A stretch of DNA of 64,000 nt from Microcebus murinus (Eukaryota; Chordata; Mammalia; Primates; Cheirogaleidae), in the NCBI RefSeq assembly GCF_040939455.1, contig NC_134119.1:67938890-68002889 (forward strand). Direction: 5' to 3'. Positions 1 through 38,700 of the stretch are shown in pieces; position 1 is the first letter of the stretch; each line of letters opens with the position of its first letter. Both the position numbers and the translations under genes were made by a program. The notes beneath the pieces were generated by a model, which saw only the letters and a list, made by a program, of their open reading frames with translations, had not been told where the DNA came from and ran no database searches.

Positions 1-79
1 GGGAATGGCCTGCTAAAAACGGAAAAATATTTTCTGTCTTTTTAAAACATCCTCCACTCTGTTTTGAGAAGAGCAAGCA

Positions 80-258
80 GATGAGCAGTTACCAGGGGCC
101 GGGCGCAGGAGGGCGCTGCCATATGGGCACAGAGATTTTGTTTGGGGTGATGAAAAAGTTCTGGAACTAGATAGAGGTGATGGTTGTACAACATCGTGAA
201 TACACTAGATGACACCAATGGTACACCTCTTGTGCATTTTCCCACAATAAAACAAATG
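80..258 (+). repeat. Old L1 3'-end fragment
   Basis: The text around GTGATGGTTGTACAACATCG, followed by a diverged AATGGTACAC, matches the 3' UTR of old mammalian L1 elements. The same sequence type recurs at about 50330 and 52870. Family assignment is from memory. Confidence 0.55.
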
Positions 259-262
259 AACA

Positions 263-600
263 GGCTGGACACAGTGGCTCTCGCCTGTAATCCTAGCAAT
301 TCTGGGAGGCCAAGGCAGGAGGATCGCTTGAGCTCAGGAGTTTGAGACTGGCCTGAGCAAGAGCGAGACCCGGTCTCTACTCTAAATAGAAAGAAATTAA
401 TTGGCCAACTAATATATATAGAAAAAATTAGCCGGGCATGGTGGCGCATGCCTGTAGTCCCAGCTACTCGGGAGGCTGAGACAGGAGGATCACTTGAGCC
501 CAGGAGTTCGAGGTTGCTGTGAGCTACGCTGACGCCACAGCACTCTAGCCTGGGCAACAGAGTGAGACTCTGTCTCAAAAATAAATAACTAAATAAAACA
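263..600 (+). repeat. Alu, strepsirrhine type
   Basis: Dimeric Alu with the AGAAAGAAATTAATTGGCC linker and an AAATAAATAACTAAATAAA tail. Confidence 0.95.
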
Positions 601-1300
601 AAGGAATGGAATTGGTCTTGAAAGAGGGTGGCCAGGGGCGGGTGCCCGGAGGGGTCTCTGAGCATACCAGCAGTGCGTCCAGACCCTGTGGCCACTGAAG
701 TCATAGCAGATGGACATTAAAGGACACCTGCAGGAGCTTTTTTTAAGGGGACACTTAGGGGAGAGGTATGACAGGAGGGTGTGAAGGCCATGGGGGGGTC
801 CGATGAGAGGGGAAGAGGATCCACTGAGAGCTCCAAATTTTGGACTCTCAGAGTGCTGAGTTCCATTCCTAGCTTTGTCATGTATTTGCTGAGTGGCTGA
901 CACCCTCAAAAATAAAAACCAGGGAGCCACAGAGAAAATGACCAAAAAAAAAGACAAAGGCTTTAAGAGACAAACAGGGAGGCTGGGCCTAGGGCCTGGG
1001 GTGTGCCCTGCAGCTGGGGGGTGGGGTTGGACGTTCCCGGAGTCAGGGAGCCTTGGACAGGATGTGAGAGAGGAACTGGGGTCTCCAGTCACGCGAGCCA
1101 GGAGCCGGCCAGGCTGCAGGCGGGACGGGACGAGGCTGCGTGAGCAGATCGGGGCCCAGGCTGTGTGGGGTGGGGGTGGCTCCGGTCTGAGAGAGGAGGG
1201 GCTGGGGGTCTGGACCCCTGGGTCTGGAGGAGGAGGAAGAGGCAGGGCCGAGCTCTGAGAAAGGAATCTCGGTCTATCCAGGGTCTGTAATTAATTAACC
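601..1300. other. FCGRT upstream flank, no gene recognised
   Basis: Unique-looking sequence, GC-rich towards 1020-1260, with purine-rich runs at 1190-1250. An open frame at 893-1258 has no recognisable domain and I do not call it. It may hold a 5' noncoding FCGRT exon that I cannot locate. Confidence 0.5.
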
Positions 1301-1324
1301 AAAAGGGATCAAATTAAAGGGTGA

Positions 1325-15722
<14,398 letters not shown>

Positions 15723-16290
15723 CCATCCCCGTTCTGGCTGCTAATAGCTAATTTAGTCAGGTCTCTTTTAGCTATGAGACCCTCTGGAATCCTGGCATCT
15801 CTGAGCCTCCAGAAGGGATCCTGGGCCCCTGTTGTCTCCCTCTGGATCCTTCCTCCTGTGATCTGCCTCAGTTTCCCTCCCTAATATATATGGCTCTTTT
15901 CCACCTCCACAGTATAACATGAGTTTGGGCCCAAATTGTCGTGTTGTCATTATTTCAAGTTTTCAGGCAGGGGAGGGGGAATGAATGATATAAACCCTGG
16001 GCTTCAGCTCTCTCCTGCGGCTAACATGTGGCCTTGGTGGAATCTGTCAATCTTATACATCAAGTCATGTATTTTTCATTCATGAATTTCACAAATATTT
16101 ACTGAATGCCTACACCCACCGTGCCAGGCATCTTGCGGAATTCTTGGCTGGTGTCTGACCTGAATCCTTCTTTGTGGAGCAGAAGAAAATTGTTCCCTCT
16201 TCGAGGAAAGGGAATTCCTCCTCTGGCCCCTTGATTCGCCTCTTTCTTAAACCATCCCGACAAAGAGAAAGAAAGAAAAATACATCTCCC
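15723..16290. other. FCGRT 3' UTR and short FCGRT-RCN3 intergenic interval
   Basis: 3' UTR text follows the FCGRT stop. No canonical AATAAA is seen in the first 230 bases, so polyadenylation probably uses a variant such as the AGTATAA text near 15911. A short MIR/L2-like piece lies at about 16080-16140 (CAAATATTTACTGAATGCCT). Confidence 0.55.
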
Positions 16291-16660
16291 ATGAGGCTTT
16301 GGGGCTAGAGCAACTGGAGGTAGGGGGCAGGGCGCCCCGACGCCTGCCGGGAGTTGTAGTTCTCGCCGGCCGCGTCACTCCGGCGTCGCCCACCGGGTCT
16401 TCCCGGGGCCAGCCGCGCTTTCTCCTTTGTGGACGTGGCGAGGGGCACCCGCTGCCCTCCAGGCGCTCGTTGGCTCCGCCCCGTGGGGCGCTCGCGCGCG
16501 CTCATTGGTCAGAGGGCGGGGCTCTGCGCCGCCGTAGGCGGGCCCTGACTGGAGAGCGGCCAAATTAGGCATATTTGGGAGAACGCAGAGTGGAGTGTGC
16601 AGAGGGAAGCCAAGCTGGATAACCGGGTAACGGGAGCGGGTAGGGGGCCCTGCCCAGGGA
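16290..16660 (+). promoter_or_regulatory. RCN3 CpG-rich promoter
   Basis: CpG-dense sequence with GC boxes and an inverted CCAAT box (ATTGG at 16505-16509). A ZNF143-like site occurs on the minus strand at 16342-16360 (ACTACAACTCCCGGCAGGC). A perfect CArG box, CCAAATTAGG, lies at 16560-16569, followed by a near-CArG GCATATTTGG. A noncoding exon 1 probably ends near 16626 or at the nearby GGGTAGGG donor. Confidence 0.7.
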
Positions 16661-17043
16661 AGGCGGCTCAGGGTGGGTGGGATTGAGGGTCCCCAGGGCC
16701 TAGGCTGAGAGTGACACCTGGGAGCCTGCCTGATTTCTTGCTGGCCACCAGCATGGCCTGCACTTTGCACGAGATGTGCACCATGTCTCCCTAAAGTCCC
16801 CCCTTGCGGATCTGGGACCCCTCTGCGACTCCCTGAGAGGATTCAGTCCCCACAGCTGGTTTTACCTCTGGGCACCCGTCCGTCTTTTTCCCATCGCTGG
16901 CCCTTCTTGAGCCCAAAAGTTTGCAGCCAGCTTCCATCTCTCTGTCTTGTTCCAAGTAATCCTCCTAGACATCCACCCCATGTCTGGTTTCTGTCCCCAT
17001 CCTGTGACCTCTGACCCCTGACCTTGCCACTCCCCAGGAACCG

Positions 17044-29205
<12,162 letters not shown>

Positions 29206-29640
29206 GCCCCTGTGTGCCTGTCACAGCCCCCTAACCCATGGGATACCCCGAGGAGGGCCGCAGTAGCCAGGCCCCGCCCTGCCACAGCCCTGCAGGATGG
29301 GGAAGCAGCCCCCGAACGTGCCCCTGCCCCTGGGCTCTCAGGGACCACCTGGGTCAGCGTCTGTCCCTGAGACACTCCAGCCCTCCCCACCCTGTCCCGG
29401 GAGCTCTCACAGCCCGGGAGGGTGAGTGACAGCCATTTCTCACTGGCAGAATCTCCCAGCCCAAACCCAGGGCCCCTCACTTCATGCTCAGGCCCCAGAA
29501 GCCGCCACTAATGCCCCAGCTCCAGACCTGAGCCTGCGTCACACACTGAGAAAGTCCCAGCCCGGCCACCAGCCCGCCCCAGCCCGCCTCCCCTCTGCCA
29601 GGGAGGCAATAAAACCAGTGCTGGGCCTCTCCGTGCGTCT
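29206..29640 (+). terminator. RCN3 3' UTR with polyadenylation signal
   Basis: C-rich 3' UTR. Canonical AATAAA at 29608-29613, followed by a T/G-rich element (GTGCGTCTGTCTCGTCC). Cleavage is expected near 29630. Confidence 0.8.
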
Positions 29641-29908
29641 GTCTCGTCCAGGGACCCTGGGGAGGGACTGGGGGCTGTGACAGGGGATGCGGGGACCATG
29701 CTAGGGGTTGGGACCATGCTGAGGCACAAAGGAGGAGACCGGGCATTGCAAGGCGGCGCTGGGTGTCAGCGGGGGTGGAGAATGTCCCTGGGGGTGAGAA
29801 ATAAAACTCTGCAACCTGGACCCTGCAGCACACAAACCAGACAGGAAGCCCTGCCCTCTCAGAGCTCCAGCGGGGAGACACAGACAGGTCACCATAAAAC
29901 ATGTCACA

Positions 29909-30243
29909 GGTTGGGCGTGGTGGCTCACGCCTGTAATCCTAGCACTCTGAGAGGCCGAGGCAGGAGGATCGCTCAAGGTCAGGAGTTGGAAACCAGCCTG
30001 AGCAAGAGCGAGACCCTGTCTCTACTATAAATAGAAATAAATTAATTGGCCAAATAATATACATAGAAAATATTAGCCAGGCATGGTGGCGCATGCCTGT
30101 AATCCCAGCTACTAAGGAGGCTGAGGCAGGAGGATCGCTTGAGCCCAGGAGTTTGAGGTTGCTGTGAGCTAGGCTGACGCCACGGCACTCACTCTAGCCC
30201 AGGCAACAGGGTGAGACTCTGTCTGAAAAAAAAAAAAAAAAAA
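29909..30243 (+). repeat. Alu, strepsirrhine type
   Basis: Full dimer with poly-A tail, just downstream of RCN3. Confidence 0.95.
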
Positions 30244-30298
30244 GTTGATGCAGAGGATCATACACTGCGTGATTCCATTGATAGAAAATTCCAGAAGA

Positions 30299-30625
30299 GA
30301 CTGGGCATGGTGGTTCACACCTGTAATCCTAGCACTCTGAGAGGCCGAGGTGGGCGGATTGCTTAAGGTCAGTGGTTCGAAACCAGCCTGAGCAAGACCC
30401 CGTCTCTACTAAAAATAGAAAGAAATTAAATGACCAACTAAAAATATATAGAGAAAAAATTAGCCGGCCATGGTGGCACATGCCTGTAGTCCCAGCTACT
30501 CAGGAGGCTGAGGCAGGAGGATCGCTTGAGCCCAGGAGTTTGAGGTTGCTGTGAGCTAGGCTGACACCACGGCACTCACTCTAGCCTGGGCAACAAAGCG
30601 AGACTCTGTCTCAAAAAAAAAAAAA
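30299..30625 (+). repeat. Alu, strepsirrhine type, with target site duplication
   Basis: AAATTCCAGAAGAG recurs after the tail as AAATTCCAGCAGAG. Confidence 0.94.
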
Positions 30626-30735
30626 ATTCCAGCAGAGGCAAAACTAATTTAGGGAATTAGGAACCAATGATGCTGCCAGTGGGTGGGGAGGGACCAGAGC
30701 AGACCTGAAAGGGGCTCATGGGGCTGGGAAATAGC

Positions 30736-30800
30736 TTGGTTTTTTTTTTTTTTTTTTTTTTTGGTTTTGTTTTGGGTTTTTTTTTTTTTTTTTTTTTGAG
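30736..30800. repeat. Poly-T tract
   Basis: Two long T runs separated by GG-containing spacer. Confidence 0.9.
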
Positions 30801-31262
30801 TATTTATCTCCTCACTTTTCTGTTGCTGTAGTTATTGAAGCTGGGAAGATTGGATGTCCCCTGGTGTTTTAGTTGCTCAAGGCATGAACTAGAACTTGTC
30901 CCCAATCTAAAAGCTGTGCAAATGAGAAACTCACCTTAGTGACTTTCCTTTTTCTGAGTGTCAAGTCCCCTCCAGTTTCCAGGCTGCTTGTTTACTTTGC
31001 AGTACCTTTAGGGAAATGTTTTCTATTTTTTCCAGAGTTCATAACTGTTATCTGTGGGAGGGCTGGAATTTGAATCCAAGCCCAGTTGACTCTATGCTGT
31101 TAATTATACCATACCGCCCCCTAGTGGCTTGAAGTGGAGAACTGGTTGATGGGGGAGTAAGGACAAATTCGTAAATCTATGGGGGCTGCATGTTTTGAAA
31201 ACTTTTTTTTTATCAAAATAATACTCACACACAGCAACAAATTGCTTGAACAGAACACTTTG

Positions 31263-31500
31263 TGGCCAGACATAGTGGCTCACGCCTGTAATCCCAACAG
31301 TTTGGGAGGCTGAAGTGAGAGGATTGCTTTAGCTCAGGAGTGTGATAGGAGCCTGGGCAATGTGGTGAGATCCTGTCTCTATAAAAATTAAGACAAATTA
31401 GCCCAGGACAGTGATGTGCACCTGTAGTCCCAGCTACTCAGAGGCTGAGGCAGGAAGAATGCTAGAGCCCAGAAGTTCAAGGCTGCAGTGAGGCTGCACT
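31263..31500 (+). repeat. Old truncated Alu
   Basis: GGCCAGACATAGTGGCTCACG, diverged, ends within the right arm. Confidence 0.85.
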
Positions 31501-31619
31501 CTTCCCTAAAAAGAAGACAGCTTATGGTGGAAAACTGCCCAGCACCTTGTAACCTTTAGTGCCTCTCTATAGAATTTTTTTGCTTTTAAAAAATATTCTG
31601 CATATTTTATTTTATTATT

Positions 31620-31939
31620 TTATTTTTTTTGAGACAGAGTCTCGCTTTGTTGCCCAGGCTAGAGTGAGTGCCGTAGCATCAGCCTAGCTCACAGCAACCT
31701 CAAACTCCTGGCCTCAAGCGATCCTCCTGCCTCAGCCTCCCGAGTAGCTCGGACTACAGGCATGTGCCACAATGCCCGGCTAATTTTTTGTATATATATT
31801 TTTAGTTGGTCGATTAATTTCTATTTTTAGTAGAGATGGGGTCTCGCTCAGGCTGGTTTCAAACTCCTGACCTCGAGCAATCCGCCAGCCTCGGCCTCCC
31901 AGAGTGCTAGGATTACAAGCGTGAGGCACCACACTCGGC
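31620..31939 (-). repeat. Alu, strepsirrhine type, with target site duplication
   Basis: CTGCATATTTTATTTT flanks both ends. Confidence 0.94.
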
Positions 31940-32114
31940 CTGCATATTTTATTTTTAAATATTGGCAACACACGAGATAAAAATTTCTAAACATACAAGA
32001 TGCTATATACTAAAAACAATGTTGTTCACCTCCTCACAGGCAACTAATATTTCTTTCCAGGAGAACTTACACAGGTTTAAGCAAATTACGTACAAATTGT
32101 TTTTCTTCTTTTCA

Positions 32115-32409
32115 ATGTTCTGTCACCCGGGCTAGAGTGCTGTGGCATCAGCCTAACTCACAGCAATCTCAAAGTGCTGGGCCCAAGTGATCCTACTGCC
32201 TCAGGCTCCCAAGTAGCTGGGACTACAGATGCATACCACCATGCCCAGCTAATTTTTTGTATTTTTAATTGTCCAGCTAATTTTTTCTATTTTTTAGTAG
32301 AGACAGGGTCTTGCTCTTGCTCAGGCTGGTCTCGAACTCTGACCTCCTGGGATCCTCCCACCTCAGCCTCCCAGTGCTAGGATTACAGGCATGAGCCCCC
32401 ATGTCTGGC
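32115..32409 (-). repeat. Old Alu
   Basis: Begins TTCTGTCACCCGGGCTAGAG without a T run and ends CATGTCTGGCC. Confidence 0.88.
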
Positions 32410-32839
32410 CTTCTTGTTTCTCTTAACAATACATTTTTGGAGCATCAGAATCCTCAGATTTTTAAAATTTATTAATTTTTTCATCATAGCAATTAAGAGT
32501 ACATTTTGAAGACCATTGTTAATTCAGTCCACAAGAATATTTTCATTTCTTTTTTCTCTTTTTATGAGCAAGTAGTACTCCCCTGGATAATTGATTTAGC
32601 CAGTTCTCTAATGACTGACATTTAGCTTGTTTCTATCTTTCTTTTTTCTTTTTCTGCTAAACAAGTATTCTATAGGTTGTTTCTATTCTTTTCTCTTACA
32701 GCTGCAAAGGAGGCGCTAGCACTTCTGTAATTTTCTGCATGAATTTAAATGCAGAAAAATTCCTAGAAGTTTATGAATTTGCCAAAGTGTCAAGGACATC
32801 TCACTGTTATTGTTATTAATTTATGTAAATTTTTTAAAA

Positions 32840-33127
32840 AAATTTTGAGACAGAGTCTCACTCTGTTACCCAGATTACAGTGCCGTGGCATCAGCCTAGC
32901 TCACAGCAACCTCAAACTCCTGGACTCAAATGATCCGCCTGCCTCAGCCTCCAAAGTAGCTGGGACTACAGGCATGCGCCACCATGCCCCGCTAATTTTT
33001 TCTATTTTTGGTAGAGATGGGATCTTGCTCTTGCTCAGACTGCTCTCAAACTCCTGACGTCAAGGGATCCTCCCACTTCGCCCTCCTAAAGCACTAAGAC
33101 TATAAGCATGAGCCACCTTGCCCAGTC
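32840..33127 (-). repeat. Old Alu
   Basis: AATTTTGAGACAGAGTCTC through CTTGCCCAGTC. Confidence 0.88.
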
Positions 33128-33279
33128 ACAATCTATTTGTTCACATGACATCTCTCCCCAATTTTGCATTTTAGAATTTTAATTCATATACAGTAAAATC
33201 CACTCATTTTGAACAGTTCTGTGAACTTTGTTAAACTAGAGCTACTGTATCTACCACCGCAGTCAAGATCTGGAACTGG

Positions 33280-33605
33280 CCTGGGCACGAGGCTCAGGCC
33301 TGTAATCCTAGCTCTCTGGGAGGCTGAGGCGGGCGGATTGCTCGAGGTCAGGAGTTCAAAACCAGCCTGAGCATGAGCGAGACCGTCTCTACTATAAATA
33401 AAAAGAAATTAATTGGCCAACTAATATATAGAGAAAAAATTAGCCTGGCATGGTGGCACATGCCTGTAGTCCCAGCTACTCGAGAGGCTGAGGCAGGAGG
33501 ATCGCTTGAGCCCAGGAGTTTGAGGTTGCTGTGAGCTGGGCTGACGCCACGGCACTCACTCTAGCCTGGGCAACAAAGCAAGACTCTGTCTCAAAAAAAA
33601 AATAA
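33280..33605 (+). repeat. Alu, strepsirrhine type, with target site duplication
   Basis: AGATCTGGAACT recurs as AGATCCAGAACT. Confidence 0.93.
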
Positions 33606-35698
33606 AAGATCCAGAACTGTTCCTTCACCCACCCCCACTCAGAGTCTGTTCCTTCTCATACCCTGGCAGGAAAGGATTTGTTCCTGGTTGGTCCCTATAG
33701 TTTTGCTTTTCCAGAATAAATCTTGTTTTTAAATGTTTACAAGCAATTGCAATTTTCTGGAAGTGCTGGAAGCCTCTGGAAGGGGGAGGCCTGAGCAGGG
33801 ACCCACACCCGCCTGTGCTGCATCAGCCCCGCCAGCCCCGGGCTTGCTGGAAGCTTTAGTGTCTACAGAACCTCTGCTCGGAAAAGACAAGATTCGTGTC
33901 ACTTCCCTTCCCGTCTCTATCCTTTGCTGTAGCTGAAGCTGTGGTTCTGCCCTTGCTTCCTCTTCTGAGTACCTTTGAAACCTTAAATGACAGGCTGAAC
34001 CTATTTCTTAGGGGGAGGACCTTGCCTGACTGCCCCCCAAAAGGGGTGTGTCTTAGGGGCTGTGAGCAAAGGAGTGAGATTTAGGTTCTTTTGGGGGGAA
34101 TAAAGGTGCCAGATTAGAAACCCTTCAAGTTTTTACCGGGGCAGAGTGGTCTATGCCACATATTAACAGGATTGGGGTTCTCAGGGGGCTGACACTGGAA
34201 GGACTCGGGTGGTCGGGAAAGAGGATGGGTGAGGAAGGAGGGCATGACCCGAAGCTCTCCAGGTAGAAAAGGACAGGCTGGAGCTTGCTAAGGCAGAGGG
34301 CCCAGTGAGGGGGATAACCAGAGGAAGGAAGGGACAGAAGATGGGGGGAAGCACAGGAATGAGAGGTCTCCAGAGGTAGCTGGCCCCTAGATGAACTTGG
34401 CTTCTGCCACTCCCTTGAGCAGGTCAGACTATGCACAAGTTGTGCCTTTGCAGACTCTGCGGCCTGTTCTGTGAAATGGGTACAGGCATCCCTCTTCCAG
34501 GGCTGCGGCGAGGGCTCCAGGGGGCTGTAGACTGACAGGCTCAGTTCAGGCCCAGGCCACAAGGGCTCCTTGAATGGCAGTGCCAACTGAGCCAGTCTCC
34601 AAGGGCTGGGGGCCCAGGAGTGGGGTGTGAGGGCTCTCAGGGACCGAGGAAAAGTTCTAGAAGTGCCTGTGGGAGCCAATGCCAGGTTTGTGGGGCTCTC
34701 CGGGGTACAAGGAGGACACAGCCCATCCTCTTACTAAAATCTTTCCCTGCAGCCCGATATATTTATTGGTCCTACACTGGCCACAGCTTGACCAAAGGTC
34801 AGGGACACTTCATGATCCACTGATCGAATCTTGGTGCTGTGAACCTCACCTGGGCATTAGATGAGAAGCCACATACGAAAACAGAAAGGCGCTGTTCACT
34901 AACAGTACGTACAACACTGCAGTCTCGCTGTGGCTGAAACCCCCTTGTGCTCCCACAAGGACCAGAAAGGACAGGACCTAGGTATCACTGTTCAGCCAGG
35001 CGCCAACATTAATTAAGTCTTTATTTTTTAAATCTTTGCCTGACTGTATGTTCTACACATACAGTTTTGCACACTGCCCAGGGACTGCGTTGGTGAATAA
35101 ATGGTTATTAACACCACTTTAAGGGCCGCCCCCGTGTTCCCAGGCAAGGCTGGCCCCCCAGGCCCGGATCTGGGCTTGCAGGTCTGCCTGTCCCCAACCG
35201 GTCCCCCACTCCCTCCGCTCCTGACATCTGCGAAGCTCTCTGCTGCCGCCGGGCCTTTGCACTGTGGTTTCCTCTTCCTTCCACCCTGCGGCAGTCAAGT
35301 GTGGGGACCTGGGCACCTTGGCGCCCCCGCTCACAGAACTTTACTTCCTCTGTGAGTCTTGTCACACTTTACTCTGGAAGATGCGTTCCCGAACATCTCA
35401 CGTGCTACCAACTATAACTCGGGGAATCCTAACACAGGACTCGAGGGGATTCTATTAATATTTAGCCTATTAACGTGGCGCCCTCACAGGGTCATGGCTC
35501 AGACTTGGACTTCTGGCCACTTTGGACCAATTTTAATGCTACCCGTTTGTCTTCAACGCTGATTTTGCTCTTAACGTGAAGCCACATTCAGTATTCTCCG
35601 CCCGCTTTTGCAAACTCCAGCCTGCGCGCCACCGGGGCACTGCTCGCCTGACTGCGCGCTGCGAATGAAGGCGCCACGTCCACGCGCTCCCAAGCCCA
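33606..35698. other. RCN3-NOSIP tail-to-tail interval, no gene recognised
   Basis: Mostly unique sequence. The minus-strand 184-residue frame at 34125-34679 has no recognisable domain or codon pattern. An L2-like piece may lie at 35215-35380 (GGGCCTTTGCACTGTGGTTT). Confidence 0.5.
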
Positions 35699-35704
35699 TT
35701 TATT
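35699..35704 (-). terminator. NOSIP polyadenylation signal
   Basis: AATAAA on the minus strand, 15 bases after the NOSIP stop codon, giving a very short 3' UTR. Confidence 0.8.
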
Positions 35705-35719
35705 TGGTGCCCTGCACAC

Positions 35720-35791
35720 TCAGGCCTGCATCACTGGCCGCGACTTCTCGGCCTGCAGCTTCACTCCAGAGCCCGCGAAGCCGGTGCCGCC
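35720..35791 (-). CDS. NOSIP: NOSIP coding exon 8 and stop
   Basis: Encodes [20 protein letters not shown] then MQA, with TGA at 35722-35720. Confidence 0.96.
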   Translation of the reverse strand, partial: GGTGFAGSGVKLQAEKSRPVMQA

Positions 35792-38700
35792 CTGGAAGAG
35801 GTGGGAAGAAGGGCGACGTGGAGGCGGGCTGCGGTTCCAGGTGGCAGTGGGGTGGGGGTGGGGTGGGGGTGGGGCGGGGCCGGTGTCCCATGCAGGTCAA
35901 GGCGGGTGCTGGCTAAGGAGGAGTAGGAGTTGGAGAGGAGGTGCAGCTGGGGGGGGCTATGGCTAAGGAGGGGGAGGGGAGTGTGGGAAGAGGGGTGGAG
36001 CCTTGGCGGTGGGGGGAGCAGCCCGCAGCAGCTCACCCGCTGCAGAACAATGATGTCCCGATCTGTGAGCTTGTCGCCAGTCACTGGGTCCACCATGTCC
36101 TTCCGAATCAGCTTCTCCACACACTCGAGGGTGACCACGGCCCCACTGCCACGAAGGTGAGGGCGGGGACTCTGATCAGGGGCCATCCCTGGGGGCCACT
36201 CCCCCCAAGCCGAGCCCACCCCACAGGCCCCGAGTTGTCCCTTCACTCCCCTCCACAGGTGACTCACGAGGGCCGCAGAACAGCACAGGGCGTGGCGTTG
36301 CTCAGGCTGTCTCGGGTCACGGCGCACACGTAGCGCTCGCTGCGTGTGATGAGCCCCACGCGGTCCACGGAGCTGTCGAGCGGCGTGAAGCGCACGGGGG
36401 TCAGGTCTGACATGCGCAGTGGCTTCCCAGACATGGGGCAGGTCACAGTGCGGGACTGCTCCGAGAGGAGAGGGAGAGTCAGCAGGCCCGGCTGGTGGCA
36501 GGTGGAGGGAGGAGGGGGCCCTGGGAGGGAGGGCAGGGGACCCTCGGGGCACTGGGGCACCCTGGTCCCCCCTGGCAAAGTGCCCCCTGGGGGCTCACTG
36601 GTTTCTCCAGCTTGGTGGCCTTGGCCTCAGGAGTCAGTGAAGGGATCCAGAAGCTGGGCAGCACTTTGTCCTTGTCCTTGCTTGGGGGACCCGCGCTGGG
36701 CCCTGGCTGGGCATCGTCTGTGGGGGAGGAAGAAAGGGGCTCAAATGCTGCACCCTGGACAGCGCCCAGTGCCCCACACACGGCGACTCCACTCCCTGTC
36801 ACCTGGGCCGGTCCCGGAGGCGGCCTTGGCCGTGAAGGGGTTGAGGGGCCGGCTGACGATGGCCGCCTCCTTCTCCAGGAAGCCGCGCACGTGGTCCTGC
36901 GCCGCCGCCCGCTGCAGCTCCTTCTGCTCCTCGCGCCGGGCGCCCCGCTGCTTCTCGTAGGCCTGTGGAAGGGGACAAGCGGAATCTGGGGCTGGCATCT
37001 GCACTGCCTGGGGGCTGGGGGGTAAACTGAGGCCCACACAAGGCATTGCTGACGGAGCACTATTTGGCAGAGGCTGGAGACTGCCTGGCCAGGACCTTTC
37101 ACTGGGTTCACAGTATTCTGTGGCTTGTCCCCTCCCTACTACACAACACTTAGGTCATTTCCGTGAGCCAGTTCGGGACTCTGTGTCTTCTGCATTCCTT
37201 GGCAGCAGAGTGGTCAATAGTTTAGGTGGAGCCAGAACGCCAGGGCCCAGACCCCATCTGTGTCACCTCAGTGGCCTGCAGTGAGCACTGTGACCTCTCG
37301 CAGCCTCAGTTTTCTCATCTGTAAAGTGAACTAACAATGATGACCCTACCGTGGTGGCTCCCTGGAAGGGTTACACAAGGTGATTTTTTTTTTTTTGAGA
37401 TAGAGTCTCACTCTGTTGCCCGGGCTAGAGTGCGGTGGCGTCAGCCTAGCTCACAGCAACCTCAAACTCCTGGGCTCAAGCGATCCTCCTGCCTCAGCCT
37501 CTCAAGAAGCTGGGACTGCAGGCATGCGCCACCATGCTCAGCTCACTTTTTTAAATATATATTTTTAGTTGGCCAATTAATTTCTATTTTTTTAGTAGAG
37601 ACGGGGTCTCTCTCTTGCTTAGGCTGGTTTCAAACTCCTGACATTGAGCAATCCTCCTGCCTTGGCCTCCCGGAGTGCTAGGATTACAGGCGTGAGCCAC
37701 CACACCTGGCTGTTTCTTTTTATTTATAGTAGAGACGGGGTCTCACTCTTGCTCAGGCTTGTCTCAAACTCCTGAGCTCAAGCAATCCTCCAGCCTCGGC
37801 CTCTCAGAGTGCTAGGATTACAGGCATGAGCCACCGCGCCCGGCCCCAAGGTGAGTTTTAAAAGCACTTAGAACCTTGCCTGGCACATAGTGAAGAGTTC
37901 ACTGAATGTCACCTGTTGGCCATATTATGTTTATTACATAGCGCATGTGCCAGACCGTGTCCTGGCACAGGGGACGCAGGCTTGAGACCTGGGAATAAGG
38001 CAGAGCCAATGTTCACGGAGCAGCGTGCTGTGCCGGGCAGGGCGTATGGCAAGAGGGTGAAGGTGTGTCGTGCTTGGCCCTGCCGGGCACAGTGCAGGTG
38101 CCTGGGCAGCGCTGCAGCTCGAGACTGCCCCGGGCCACCCAGCTGAGTGAGGAGCTAACAATGACCGATGCCTAGGAGGGCCTCCAACATGGCCTCGGTG
38201 ATGAGGGAGCGACTGGCCAGCCACCTGGCTGTGCAGAGGACACAGGCACAGGGAGAGCCACTCACTTAAAACAAAAAGCGCAACAAACATGTGACCCTCA
38301 GTGTTTCCTTAGCTCCAGCAAGCCAGACGGGGAAGGGAAGGGAACAGGCCCACTGTGCCTCAAATGTGGAGATAAACAATGTCCCTCCTATGCACCAAAT
38401 GGGCTCACCCATGGAAGGCCAGACCTGGCTCTAAGTAAACGCCTCAAGAATTCTGTACACATCTCCTAGGTGCCCCATGGTATCCTATAATTTGGCCTTG
38501 TCAGCCCATTTTACAGATGATGAAACTGAGGCCCAGAGAGGTGAGGTGATGTCCATTCATTCAGCAAGTCTTTACCAAGGATCTAGGCCACGGTGTGGGC
38601 AAGGCCTGCTCCCAGCCCTGGGTCCTGCAGTCTAGTGGGGGAAGTGGGTACGTGTCAGACAGCCACATGTAGAGTTACAACTGTGACAAGTGCGGAGAAA

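Noticed and set aside
34125..34679. 184-residue minus-strand frame between RCN3 and NOSIP
   Set aside because: No recognisable family, no splice or promoter context, and overlapping frames of similar quality.
35761..36552. 263-residue minus-strand frame over NOSIP
   Set aside because: Reads through NOSIP introns. Only the parts matching 36145-36037 are genuine coding sequence.
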